A stretch of 64,000 nt of DNA from Xestospongia muta (Eukaryota > Porifera > Demospongiae > Haplosclerida > Petrosiidae), in NCBI GenBank assembly GCA_963693285.1, contig OY848924.1, positions 2,346,144 through 2,410,143 on the forward strand, read 5' to 3'. Shown here piece after piece: positions 24,201 through 35,089 of the stretch. A model generated the notes under the pieces. That model searched no databases. It had not been told where the DNA came from and worked only from the letters and a program-made list of their open reading frames with translations. The translations under genes were made by a program, and so were the position numbers. Within the stretch, counting starts at the first letter, position 1. Each line of letters starts with the position of its first letter.

Positions 24201-26507
24201 AACTATATCCAACATATTAAAGTACACTTTATTTATCTGAAATGATTTCAAGACATTAATACTAACATTCACTAATAGAGAAATAAAGATCTCCTTTATG
24301 ACGGAAGATTTACAGTGCTACCATAGGGTTAAGATGGGTAGCTAGTCAAAGACAATTTACTCATTGTTTAGAAATACATTTAGTCCAGTTTTAGTCTCGT
24401 CCCCAGACCTACTTTAGCTTGCGAGTAGGTCTGGGGACGAGACTAGTCCAGTTTAATCTTCTTCTCAAAAAAGTCTTAACAAATTGAAACACAAACTAAA
24501 GACCAAATAGAAGCCTGGTAAATATGAAATACTAAAATCAACTCACTAAACCATTTTACAAACTCTTAAAGTGGGCGTTAACCTTTACATAAGGTCTATT
24601 GAATTTTATTAATCATGAAGTCAACATTCCTGTGGTTACATGTTCTGAAACCAATTAATTACATGCCTAAACATGACAGATATACAAACATTTACCTAGT
24701 GCTAAGACACTCAGTAATATATCTTAACTTTAATTAATGTAATTGTAAATGTTATATGAAGTCAATTGGTAACACTGTTGTATCTTAGTGTTATATGATA
24801 TGTTTTAAACTAATGATTTAATGATAGTTACTAGCTATAGAAACTAATATTAAAAGAAAGGTAGTGTGGAGATAAACAGAACATAGGTACACAACAATTA
24901 TATCAGTAAAGGTCATAATAATTATCCATTAAATGTATTGTTATGTGTATAAGGACTTGGGCAATAAATAGGAAACATTTTAATGTAAGTATGTACATGT
25001 ACATAATATCAATGTAACAATCAAACACTTGAGTTATACTAAATATTGACCTCAACTACATACATGTATACACTTACATAATCAGGAGTAACACCTGCAT
25101 TTTCGAAGAACTGGACTATTGTATTATGACCTCTGATGTAAGCTACAGTATGAGGTGCTGTATCCTATATAATAAACAAAGACATTTTAATATATGAAAT
25201 AAAATCCAATTCCATATTTGTGTATACACAATTTAAGCTATTACTTTACATACCCACATATAACGATCATGTATGTTATTAATTGTGGATACTAATTCAG
25301 TAACTTTAACAAATAGAATAATAATTAATAAATTGTGTAAATGTTAAAGTTTTAATAAATATTTAGGTGTGGCTAAAATGAATTAATACTCATTAAATTT
25401 ACATAATTGAATTAACTACTTCAGTTAGTAGACACAAACAATAACAGTAGATTAAAGGTAAATTAATAGGATCTTACCACAAAATGACATTTCAAGTTTG
25501 CTCCTTTCTGAAGGGCTTGTTGGACTTTTTCTAAATATCCATAGTTAGCAGACTCCCAAAGTTGATAATTCTATATAATAATAAAACAAGTTATTACATG
25601 TAAAACTAGCAAATTATACACAACTACATGTATTATATGAGACTAATAAAATTATAGGACAGGTCAAATACACAATACACAAAGTGACAATATTTATATA
25701 AAAAGAACATGATGTAATTAGTATTATGTATATAACTAACAGAGACAATTAGACTATACTACAAATACAAGACTACACTAACTAATAATAAACAGTTCCA
25801 AGATCTTCTTTCCATTCTTTTGTTGCTAATATTTATTTGATATGTGATATGATCAAGTAATAATAATAACTGGACATTATTCAAGTATTAAAGTCAGTAC
25901 TATGAACACATAGAGACAGGTCCATAGAATGATAGTAGATACAACCATTGTTTACATAACTAATAGTATTTATTATGTGATAATGAACATGATCAGTTGT
26001 AAATTAATAAATATTAATAGTGTGAATAATTATTACAGATAATCAGATATAATGTCACTCAACTAAAGTTAATAGCTTGTAATAAACTATCACTTAATGA
26101 ACAATTTGAGTTATGTAGAAGCTGTGTAGTCTATTTCCAAGTAATCTTTTCTATTTATGTAAAAAGAAGTACAAGAATTAAGAGAAACAATTTGACTGTT
26201 TAGCTAGTTCCCAGTTCTCCACTTTATTAGTAATACTTTATAACATTATCAAAGAACTTATTACCTGTAAAATATTCAATAATGGCAAGTGATGTTGAAA
26301 TAAATTTATGAGGGAACATTAACAATATACTGTAATAGATTGTGTGTTACAGCCATTTTACTATGCCTTTTTCTACACATAAACCATACCATACTTAATA
26401 ATGATATGTAATGTATTGATTGTACACTAACACATGTAGTATACTGGATTAGTTACTAATATACTTACAATATGATTCTGCTCTCTCTCTGAAAGTTGAG
26501 CTGCCAT
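11941..26507 (-). CDS. Gene 1: ankyrin - Roc GTPase/COR - Death-like - CARD-like - Death protein
   Basis: Seventeen exons are inferred: 26469-26507 (ATG), 25478-25570, 25078-25164, 23937-24035, 21731-21829, 20003-20104, 16686-18758, 16510-16621, 16308-16376, 15943-16257, 15597-15650, 15495-15542, 15355-15408, 15069-15142, 14459-14528, 13898-14200 and 11941-12235. All have GT and AG borders and every junction keeps frame, giving about 1,330 residues. Order: five or six ankyrin units, one exon with the Roc GTPase and COR-like region, a Death-like domain, polar linkers, a CARD-like helical domain and a Death domain. DAPK has a similar ankyrin-Roc-COR-Death order but begins with a kinase, absent here. 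The role is probably intracellular signalling (inference). The gene may instead stop at 13869, inside the CARD-like exon. No terminal exon after 11941 was found. Confidence 0.8.
13869..14200 (-). CDS. Gene 1 exon 16: CARD-like helical domain
   Basis: After TATAG the exon codes for about 100 residues of amphipathic helix: IDPSEIFLDYFADICDAIEV, VNRLVTARLIS, KADKVVTELQRQVEEKGIEF and VVCDFLLKQNQELKDIGTRM. The hydrophobic spacing and the late 'L...G...F...L' pattern suggest a CARD or related death-fold; no signature residue settles it. Splicing at the GTGAGA donor (exon end 13898) leads in phase to the Death exon; reading through ends at TAA 13869 with a ten-residue tail. Its paralogue at 43702 has lost the donor and ends here. 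Confidence 0.6.
14459..15650 (-). CDS. Gene 1 polar linker exons 11-15
   Basis: Five small exons (15597-15650, 15495-15542, 15355-15408, 15069-15142, 14459-14528) have consistent phases and code for acidic, Ser/Thr-rich sequence such as SSNSEHVREESSSTHDNNG and QHSTNELSSEHKADTL. They probably form a flexible linker between the Death-like and CARD-like domains. The last two exons belong to a module that recurs twice in gene 2. Confidence 0.65.
15943..16257 (-). CDS. Gene 1 exon 10: Death-like domain
   Basis: The 315-nt exon codes for a six-helix-sized domain: LACINFQWRNIGNGLGVSYN, RLDQVIQNWLDMNG, then APVNWMTILDVVKGP and ADAMKIYENLKQ. The 'W..IG..LGV' start, 'RL..VI..WL' and 'W.TIL' residues fit the Death superfamily. 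It is followed by the polar linker exons and preceded by two short exons that join it to the GTPase. Confidence 0.75.
16686..18758 (-). CDS. Gene 1 exon 7: last ankyrin unit, Roc GTPase and COR-like region
   Basis: A single 2,073-nt exon (691 codons) has no stops. It begins with an ankyrin-type unit (GNNLLHLACHRGSEETIHYL). The Roc GTPase has a P-loop FLCGKTEAGKSS, a conserved TTGIEYHS switch I, DFAGHAEYY as G3, and GSHVDE replacing the usual NKxD, as in Roc proteins. A COR-like region with a winged-helix-type segment (GLILFLANTWVIINKKALL) and a Cys-rich stretch (HLAYTCCSCPPEGNDD) follow. P-loop Lys and Ser are intact, so nucleotide binding is likely. It is about 90% identical, by eye, to 49460-51535. 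Confidence 0.88.
19491..19695. repeat. Palindromic intron MITE-like repeat, copy 1
   Basis: The ends are inverted copies of ttcttggtgtaacttg. The interior carries repeated atgatgacatcatcat-type palindromes. The same ~205-bp unit occurs at 52319-52524 and 56761-56966 in duplicated introns. Confidence 0.6.
20003..25570 (-). CDS. Gene 1 ankyrin exons 2-6
   Basis: Five exons of 93, 87, 99, 99 and 102 nt each code for about one ankyrin unit: NYGYLEKVQQALQKGANLK, PHTVAYIRGHNTIVQFFENA, VRGLVDIVKEALKNNANVN, TALHLASQGGYYDIVQLLL and PAHYAAQEGHVDVLKVLIEE. All are phase 0 at both ends, so single units can be gained or lost without a frameshift, as seen in gene 2. Confidence 0.8.
22003..22017 (+). repeat. 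Run of 15 G in an intron
   Basis: The duplicated intron has only six G at 59462-59467, so the tract has expanded or contracted since duplication. Confidence 0.8.
22719..23267 (+). mobile_element. PIF/Harbinger-like element with MADF reading frame, copy 1
   Basis: Terminal inverted repeats begin aggctggttcac on the left and aggtgggttcac on the right (reverse complement), flanked by TAT at 22716-22718 and 23268-23270. The paralogous intron at 55775-55777 has one TAT and no element. Inside, ATG 22850 opens a MADF (Myb/SANT-like) domain: MADEKLIVRCFPCLWQVSS, SYKDVRTRENAWKKVASQI. Harbinger elements usually carry a Myb/SANT-like gene beside the transposase; no transposase is present. This copy lacks two codons in the MADF start compared with 63226. 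Confidence 0.7.
24382..24454. repeat. 21-bp perfect hairpin flanked by 10-bp direct repeats
   Basis: Arms 24393-24413 and 24424-24444 are exact inverted copies with a 10-base loop. The hairpin is bordered by agtccagttt on both sides (24382-24391 and 24445-24454). It lies in an intron of gene 1. Confidence 0.85.
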
Positions 26508-27384
26508 TACCAGGTGAGGGTTGGTACTAGTAAATTGATTTTTAATAGAACATTAGATATCAATATATATATATCAGTTACTATAATGTATTATATATAT
26601 CACTATAAAAATGTCATTTCAGTCAAGACCTTGGTTACCATTGTTTCATCAATACAATGCAAGCCTAATACTAAGTTACCACAAACCAAACCAGTCTACC
26701 TCAATATGTATAAAGCTGTCAAAATAATATTTGAAGGGGCCATAAATATAAGATTGATACTATTTCAACTGAACTAATCAGTATACTAGTTCCTATCACT
26801 GTAACTAGTGAAAAGACTGTCTTGATATCAGAATTAACTAAAATACGCAAAGTTATGCAAGGAGCCGTACTTCCTCTCTAAAGTATCCACTCAGAATTTT
26901 ATAGGAAGTAACATATTTCGTGTATGTAGTCAACAAGTAAACATTGTAATACTGTTAATGTGATATATGATTCATATTATCCACTTACAATACTACTAAT
27001 TAACTTGTACTTTATATTACTTACCAACTAAGTCACTCGTATATCGCGTCTTTTTCTTAGCCTATCACCAGTTGTTAAGGGCGTCGGTTGACAATCATGG
27101 GTGGGGCTCAAATCATCTCCAACTACAGGGGCTACCTCAGGTGTCTCATTCAGAAGCAAATCTACTGACTTATGGCATCATATGATCCCTCATCTACAAA
27201 TCCCTGTTCATATTTCAATGTTCCTAATATCCAAAGTCGTCTTGTCCCTTTTTAACAATTAAAGGAGAGAACACACAGAAAATCAAAAGAAACTCCTCTC
27301 CCCTCGTCATTGCAACAACAGCAGGAGACAATACAGCCTATTTCGGTACCAAAACGTAAATGTCTAGGATCCTCTAACTACTTT
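26508..27384. promoter_or_regulatory. Divergent intergenic region (copy 2)
   Basis: This interval separates the start codon of gene 1 (26507) from the N-terminal exon of patatin copy B. It is a close copy of 1441-2325, so any shared promoter was duplicated as a unit. Upstream of the patatin exon the frame reads KETPLPSSLQQQQETIQ and then hits TGA at 27385, as in copy A. Confidence 0.4.
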
Positions 27385-30300
27385 TGAAGATGTCCAGTGC
27401 CAGGACGAACAGAACCTGAGAACCAGACACAGCAAGGACCACACCCATCTAGTTTCCATGGTGAAGATTCATTGAAGATAATTGAACTTCGATATCAAGA
27501 GCCATCAGAATCACAGCCAACTATTGAACAAAAACCAGTTCCAAAACCACATACTAAGGTACCAGGTAGAGGTTCTATATCAATAATACAGGTATCTGAA
27601 ATACAATTTGAACATGAGATTTCTCAAGAGTCACCAGATGATGGTAGAAAAAGTGTTTATTCTAAAGGAAGTAAACAATACAAACTTGAACAAAAGAAAA
27701 ATCAGGAACAATCAAAAACAAAGGCCAATGGTCATTATATAGCTCCATTCCTGGTCCATGGTACCAGTATTAGTCCATATGACTCTGATCCTCCCAGTCT
27801 CATACCTATACTAGATTTGGCAACTGATGATTTATGTCAATACGACATCATTATGTAGGAGATAATGAAGAAGATACTAAAGAGAAAACAGTATGTTATG
27901 TAATGTAAAGTGTACCATTCATTAATCCCATCAATTTATTTATCTATTAATTTATGTATCTTTTGACAGTTGGATATAAATGAAATATCTACTAGTGGTC
28001 TTCTGGGAGAACGAGAATCAACTCCAGAGACACCCAACTTTGAAATACCTGGTTTATCATTTAATGAAGTGAGGATTTTCATAAAATAATGTCATTATTA
28101 TTGTGTTCACTATCTGTATAGACCCAGGATGAATTACATCATATTACATCATCAACAGAAAAGAGAATACCTCCTGATAAACTTCCAAGGTAAAGAAAAT
28201 ATTTCACTACAATTAACTATATTAACTATATTAACTATATTAACTATATTAAATATATTAAATATATTAAATATATTTTGTTCATTTTTTCTGAGAGAAA
28301 AAGAAAAGTGCTTCTGTCACTGAGTCTCCTACCTTATTGTAACATTATGAACGACGTCAAACTACTCCAGAATCATGTAGATCTGTATCGTCTGTATCTT
28401 TCCAGTCATCATCTTCAGAGAAAAGTAAATCTAAAGGATTATTTGGCACATTCAGACATGTAAGTTCATATTTATAATAAATTTTAATTGTACCTCTTTG
28501 TAAAGTATGTAAGAGAACACAATCAGATAATCTATATATAGTCTCTGTATATCTCTGTATATTCTCTGTATATCTCTGTATATTCTACCGTCATTATAAA
28601 TGGATATTGATGTAATGTAGTTTTATTAATAAAATAATATAATTTATTAGTATTTTCTGTTCATTTAGAGTCTTTTATTTGGAAGGAAGAATAAGACTCC
28701 ACCCACTACTGATATAACTGCTGATAGTAGACCTAGAATGGATGATAAAGAGAGTATTATAGTCAGGTGTAAGATCATTAAATATTTTAGTAGTATAAAG
28801 ACTACATATGTAGTGGGTTAGTGTGATGAGAACAGAGTATGATATCATAATAGTAACCTTTGTTATATTTTCTACTCTATTACAGAATAAGAGAACAATG
28901 ACGTTATATTAAACAATATTTAATCCAAGAGATCACTTTGATAATACTCCATTACACATTGCAGCTGAGGTAAGTTTTAAAAAAATTAAGTCTCTTGTGA
29001 GACCAATTATATTTTTAATTGATCAGTATATTATACACGTACATGTAAAAGTTGAGTTTTCTCCAACTTATTGTTTTATTATAGTAATCATGAAACTAAC
29101 TTACTTTATTTAGAAAAATGACTATTTGTATGGCAAAATTCTTGTTGCATTTGGAGCTGATATATCAGTAAAGAACTATCAAGAACTAACACCTAGAGAT
29201 TTAGCAAAACAGGATCAACTCTTAGAGCTACTAAGTCAATTTCCAGAACCTTTGGTCAATGAGTGTCTATCATTAGCATCATTACCTCACGAGCTAGAAT
29301 CATTAAATGTTGATGAGTTAAAGAATGAAATTATTGGACGTCTTATGGTACCAGAGAGAATGTCTAGTTTAGTATGACTTATGGACACTGAAATACATCA
29401 TCAAGAGAAGAAGTTCCATGTAAGTCCTGAGAATGAGTTCTTGTAATTAAATCAACGAAGCAGAGAGCAGGTTTCTGAAGATGTGTCAATAAATGATCAA
29501 TGTTTCTATATTAATCATTGGAAGAAAACTGCTGGAAATCGTGTGTTGTTTCTTGATGGAGGAGGTATCCGAGGTCTTGTTCAAATTGAGGTGTTGATGG
29601 AATTAGAACATCGTGCTGGTCGCAAGATTTCAGAGCTCTTTGATTGGATCATTGGTACCAGTACTGGAGGTATAGTAGCACTAGGACTAGTGTATGGTAA
29701 GTAAAGATAGTGTTAGCTATAACTTACATCTATATATGAACAACTGTTAGCCTAGATTCCTGGATAGTGTAGAGCTTACTAATGGTAGATCACTGTGTTA
29801 AAGTACTGATGTTCACTAGTCTTAGTAGTCTAGAGCCTATTATTGGTAGCTATCCTAGGTCACTGTGGTAAGTACTGATGTTCACTAGTCTAGAGCTTAC
29901 TATTACTAGATATCCTAGGTTACTGTAGTAAGTACTGATAAAGTGTTTGTTACTTATTGTTATATACAGGTAATAAGACACTGACAGAGATGAAACAAGT
30001 GTACTTTCAAATGAAGAATGAAGTATTTGTTGGTTCAGGTATTGCTGGTACATTCCTCAATATGGCTCAAAAATCACGCAATCTTGAGCACATTTTAAGA
30101 AGAGAAATTGGAGATACTCCACTTAACAGTATACATAAACCAAAGTATGATTGATATAGTGTGTACTTATGATCATTTGATTCTTAGAATAATGATATGT
30201 ACTGTTAACAAAGAACAACTTCCACTTAAAGTCCAATTCTTTAATAACTTTATGATAGATAAACCAGAACTAACAGACATTATGTTTTAATATATAGCTA

Positions 30301-30634
30301 AACAATAGATAAGTATTGTTTCTTTCCTTCCACAGTTCTTGCATGGAAAGCAGCTAGAGCAACTAGTGCTGCTCCTATGTACTTTACACCCTATCAAGGC
30401 AAGTATGTTGATGGAGGTGTCATGGCTAATAATCCATGTGAGTTTGCTATGAAAGAGATCAACTTGTATGACCAGTCCATGGGAATACCAGAGCAACATT
30501 TTCTATTAGCTATGTCTGTGGGTACTGGTATATATCCAGACAAGACACTAGAAGGAGGAGAGTGGGGCAAAGGATTTAATATTAAGAAACAGTTACAGTA
30601 TGTTAAAGAAATGGTGGACATGTTAAGTCAAGCT
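27385..30634 (+). pseudogene. Patatin copy B: ankyrin-patatin (iPLA2-like) pseudogene
   Basis: Exons include a polar N-terminal exon (to 27890), 27970-28068, 28122-28189, a Ser-rich exon (about 28290-28459), 28671-28765, an ankyrin remnant ending about 28970, an ankyrin-linker exon from about 29115, and patatin exons. Those carry [12 protein letters not shown] (oxyanion loop) and [12 protein letters not shown] (nucleophile Ser), then an exon from about 29970, 30188-30279 and about 30337-30634 with YVDGGVMANNP. Thus the Ser and Asp of the catalytic dyad are intact. Lesions: a 1-nt loss near 27830, TAA 28340-28342, loss of two upstream exons including most of an ankyrin repeat near 28922, TGA 29375-29377 (CGA in copy C), a destroyed donor near 30280, and no C-terminal exons because a piggyBac fragment begins at 30941. 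Confidence 0.82.
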
Positions 30635-30940
30635 GTGAGTTGTATAAGTAAATAATGTTAACATGTAGTCTCATTGAAGAGGAAGCAATGACAACAGTTT
30701 TTGTAGATAACTCATATGACCTTATAAGGAAATGTTTAATTGTATTCATGACATAGTGAATTGTATTTCATGACATAGTGAATTGTATTCACGTGTACAT
30801 AAACTTCCAAATATGGTCATGAGCTGGGCAATAGTTCCTTCTTCCTTAGTTATAAATTATTGTCTATGTAAACTGTGTTCAGTTATGTCCATGTAGGATG
30901 TTTGATAATATAACATTGTTAGTTTATATATTACATGATC

Positions 30941-31355
30941 TTGACCTCTACCACCTCTGCTACTTTTATGACCACCACAACCTCTACCATGAGAATGTCC
31001 TTTACTATGACTACCACTTGATTGAAAGCTCATATAACTACAAGTAATGCTTTCTCTATCACTACCATTTCTGTCATCAGCATTGCTTTCTTTATCACTA
31101 TCATTTCCACCTATTTTACTTTCATAATCACCAACATAACTATCATCATCATTATCACTACTATAATAAGTATCTTTAGCAAGTATAACATTTGCACCAA
31201 CTAACATATCTTCCATTTCTCTAGCATCCAGTTCTTCCAACACTTCAGCATCCAATTCGCTCATCACTTCCAGAAAAAATATACTCTTCCATCTCATGAT
31301 CACTGTCTTACATTATTAAATCACATACTTCATCTGTAGTATACTTTCTAGCCAT
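30941..31355 (-). pseudogene. PiggyBac-like N-terminal fragment
   Basis: The minus strand from ATG 31355 reads MARKYTTDEVCDLIM, a stop, then an acidic stretch (DSDHEMEEYIFSGSD). After a frameshift it continues ELDAEVLEELDAREMEDM and a Ser/Gly/His-rich tail. An acidic N-terminus of this kind precedes the catalytic core in piggyBac transposases. The fragment ends at 30941, precisely where similarity between patatin copies B and C stops. Confidence 0.5.
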
Positions 31356-31878
31356 TGTTTACTATCAAATTTTTTTATTGCAGCAGCTGATTACTACATT
31401 TGATACCCTCCCGTTTCTTGACTCCACCCATAATAATTAGCTTTTTTTTCAATATATATTAATTTTATTTGTTATAATACTAAATACTAAACAAAACTAA
31501 ATACTAAACAAAAGTCACAAGAAGGAGCTAATGTTATAAAGGTAAGGTTTGTTAAAGATGAAACCACCATATGTCAATATTGCTGGTAAAGGGTTTACAT
31601 CACTTATATAAGTTGAGCACACTCATTTTTCTCATCTACAAACTAAAGAAGATAAATTAGCAATAATAATTTGTGGTCACAAATTGTTTACACAATTATA
31701 TATTAATGCCCCCTTAAATATAAACAATATGGCAATATTGTATCTAAAACAACTAAGGTGTTATGTGTGTCCAAATTTATTATAGATCAATGACAGGTAA
31801 TATAATATAGGGTTGTTCTTAGCTAAGGAATCCACTCTATGTACGTGTATATATTGATGTATGTGCAATGTAACTTAC
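31356..31878. other. Interval between piggyBac fragment and Death gene
   Basis: AT-rich sequence with no supported exon. A terminal exon of the membrane Death gene, if one exists, would be expected here or just below; none was recognised. Confidence 0.4.
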
Positions 31879-34800
31879 TGTTATTTTTAAATATGCTTCA
31901 TATTTCCTTGCAGCACTATTCTCTCTACGTTTTTTCATAGCTGTCAATAAAATTCGTCTAGTGGCATTTTCAGCTTTCTCTTGAAGCCACAATTGATACA
32001 TTCCAGTACAGTCATGACAATTACCCAGATCCACACTGTCTAGTGACAGTAGGATACCGATGTCATTATAATTGACTAGTCTAGCATGTAAAAGTAGTTC
32101 CTGAATCGAGGGTTGTTGATCTAGGATATAATCTGGCAAAGTGGACTCACGTTCACCTCCTTCATCTATACTACCTAATATGAAATGAAAAAATATACTA
32201 TTTAATATTGATCTAACAAAATGAACTTTTCTTTGTCAAACAATAAAACAAGTGTATTTATGTTATTAGTTTTAACATAACATTCATGTAGGTATCAAGA
32301 TAGAACAAACATTACAGCCAATAATTATGTTATTCATATGTAAGACTTTAGTGTACCACTTAAACCAAACATTTGTTGATATGCATGCCAGTAATCACAG
32401 AGTTAATGGTGCATTGGGTGTCATTCTAAGTTCAATAGACAAATAAATAAAACAATGGTTGAATAGAATTGCAAATCCTATGTTGAAAACATTAGACAGG
32501 AAGATGGCAGGAATAAAGAATAAAAAAGCTTTCATTCTTTTCCAGATCTAGTTTAAAAAATTTACTTTGTGTACAATTAAACTACCATGAGCCAGACCAT
32601 AAGCTAGACCAATCTCTATAACTTTTCGACTGATAAGAGGACAGGCATGAAGAAATTACTAACATACTACTGTTAATGTAGCTACATAAATAGTAGTACA
32701 TTAGTAATCAAAACAGTGTTATATTTACTTTTACATCATACTAAGTTTGCTACACGTAACCTGTATAACAATATATTGCTTAAGTCAACCAATCAATTTT
32801 TAGAGTGCATGCAGACAGCAGGTACATGTGGTTGTTTTCAATATGTATAACAGTGTCGTGGTCTATCAGCTAATGCAATGTTATAGTTGCCAATTGGTTA
32901 ACTGTAAAGCAGCTATTGCTAAAGTAAATATCAGATTCTTGACATACTACTCACTGGATGTATATTGGTTGACAATCACTTGAGTAGTAGGTGGTTGACC
33001 TAAATAATATATATTAAAGGAATGCAAACTCATTGTATTTTAGAGTTTTAACCTATTTAGACTACTTTATTAGTATATTTAAGACAGATAAACTTACTAA
33101 ACTCTTTAGATGAACTTATTTACTAGTTTTCACACTTAATTTCTAATCTTTTTTAACTTTCAAAAAGCTCTAAACTCTTTATTTTAGAGTTTTAACCTAT
33201 TTAGACTACTTTATTAGTAATATTAGAAAGTAATCATAAGATAATAGATTATAATACACATATGTCTACAAGTTGTTAAAAGCTGGTATTGAAATGAGCG
33301 AGAAGTAAATGTATTCATGCTCACTTCCATATTTGATTCACATCTACTAAATTGCACAACTAGCAGCCACACCCTGTATACTTACTAATAACTCAAGCAT
33401 TGTCCTTTCTTGAACTTTGACCTGTACTAGTGTTCTCACAAATTGCTTATACATATTGCCATGTCACATATGCTTCATTTCAAGCACAGGATATTCACAA
33501 CTCTACAACTATTGCACAACAATCGATCAATTTATAACAGTGTCCTGGTCTATTAGCTGATGCAATATTATAGTTGACAATTGGTTAACTGTAAAGCAGC
33601 TATTGCTAAAGTAAACATTATATTCCTAACATACCACTGGAAACACTGGATGTACCTTGCTCGACAATCACTTGAGTAGTAGGTGGTTGACCTAAATAAT
33701 ATTTATTAATGGAATGCAAACTCATTGTAATAATTAGAAAGTAATCATAAGATAATAGATTATAATACACATATGTCTACAAGCTGTTAAAAGCTGGCAT
33801 TAAAATGAGCGAGAAGTAAATGTATTCATGCTCACTTCCATATTTCATTCACATCTACTAAATTGCACAACTACCAGCCACACCCTGTATACTTACTAAT
33901 AACTCAAGCATTGTCCTTTTTCTTGAACTTTGACCTGTACTAGTGTTCTCACAAATTGCTTATACATACTGCCATGTCACGTATGCTTCATTTTAAGCAC
34001 AAGACATTTACAATTCTACAACTATTGCACAACAATTAATCAATTGTTGAATCATATATCAACTAAAATAATAAAAAAAGGGTATATTAGTCTCTCGAAG
34101 CAAGCCCTCCCCTCTACAGGAAGGAAGGCTCTGGTCAACTGTTAGTATAGCTCTTGTTCAGAGAACTACTGTAAATCCAGTAGTTGATAAATGATTTTAA
34201 AAGGGAGAAGGGCAAACACCTATTTTAAAAATGCTGACTCAAAAGAACCACAATACCAGATACATGTAGCAGTTCTATCAAGCTTTTCAGTGCATTTTCA
34301 CTGTAAATGAGTTCAGAGGTTTCTTTATTCTGCCCTGTACAAAGCACCATGAAGTTTACAAATAATGGATGCTTTCAGTAGTCAATTTGTAATAAAGTAT
34401 AACCTTCAAAACTGTTATGGATAATTGAGAAGCTACAACTAAAGCTTCTGCTACTAGACTAGGAGTTACACTTAAGGTGAAGTAGCTTGAAGCAATAATG
34501 GTTTTTATCTCAGGGAGTGATGTGTTTGTGACTCTTCTGACAGGCAATGGCAGTCCTTGATGTTTGGCCTTCTACAATGGATCTTTGATCAAATTAAAGG
34601 GAAGACAATGCACTAAAAAGATTGAGAGAATTGCTACATGTATCTGGCATTGTGGTTCTGTTAAGTCAGCATTTTGAAGTGGGTGTTTGGCCTCCTCCCT
34701 TGTAACACAACTTATCAACTACCAGATTTCTGGAAGTTCTCTGAACGAGAGCTATACTTACAGTTGACCAGACCTTTCTTTCCTGTAGGGGGAGGACCTG

Positions 34801-35089
34801 GCTATGTAAGACTAGTATATGATTGCTATTTTATACTTACTAGATGTATGGAAATGTTCAATGACATAGTAAATTCCAAATCCTAGAAGTAGACCAGCAC
34901 CAAATACAACGCTGACAAACATAATATTTCTGAATTGAGACGAGCCATGTGTAACAGACCGGGTCATTTTACGAGCTAATGGAAAAACATTATGAATGTA
35001 TCAGAAAGAATTATGTGTGACCAAAAGTAGTTAATTTAACTGGTAATGTAATGTAAGCAGATACCTGCTCCCTGATATTTGGAAGCCAT
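31879..35089 (-). CDS. Single-pass membrane protein with C-terminal Death-like domain
   Basis: Five exons with matching phases: 35065-35089 (ATG, MASKYQGA), 34841-34975, 33635-33691, 32955-32999 and 31879-32174. Exon 2 codes for a basic segment (ARKMTRSVTHGSSQF), then a hydrophobic transmembrane helix (IMFVSVVFGAGLLLGFGIYY). Exons 3 and 4 are duplicates, each coding for QPPTTQVIV, a short Pro/Thr linker. Exon 5 codes for a Death-like domain (LPDYILDQQPSIQELLLHAR, CHDCTGMYQLWLQEK, TRRILLTAMKKRRE) paralogous to gene 1 exon 17. There is no signal peptide; the basic flank before the helix would favour a cytosolic N-terminus, but topology is uncertain. A GTAAGT follows exon 5; read-through ends at a stop at 31837. 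Possibly a membrane adaptor (inference). Confidence 0.7.
32842..34030. repeat. Tandem duplication (~690 bp) carrying an exon
   Basis: The segment from 32842 is repeated from 33531, including the QPPTTQVIV exon (32955-32999 and 33635-33691) and flanking intron such as the gagcgagaagtaaatgtatt stretch. It explains the two near-identical linker exons of the membrane Death gene. The exon 4 donor has shifted from GTATGT to GTGAGT, shortening that exon by 12 nt. Confidence 0.8.
34082..34824. mobile_element. Foldback element with ~240-bp inverted arms
   Basis: The left arm (about 34082-34320) and right arm (about 34580-34824) are inverted copies over their full length. Shared landmarks include ctacaggaa, ggtcaactgt, agtatagctct, gttcagagaact, agatacatgtag and tagtgcatt. 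Divergence is about 15-20%. The loop of about 260 bp holds no credible gene. It lies in intron 2 of the membrane Death gene, just downstream of its transmembrane exon. The superfamily cannot be assigned. Confidence 0.75.

Larger units (their letters stand above)
25164..30940. repeat. Large duplicated block: divergent GTPase/patatin pair
   Basis: About 25164-30940 is a copy of about 1-4956: the same first GTPase exons, intergenic region, patatin exons and introns in the same order. The left copy lacks about 800 bp because of the deletion in patatin copy A. The plus-strand half also recurs as 37191-43231. Confidence 0.85.

Noticed and set aside
31022..31204. Ile/Thr-rich plus-strand frame
   Set aside because: It is the reverse of the Asp/Ser-rich piggyBac N-terminal coding sequence.
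34674..34886. 70-codon plus-strand frame
   Set aside because: It lies in the right arm of the foldback element and runs antisense over the transmembrane exon.
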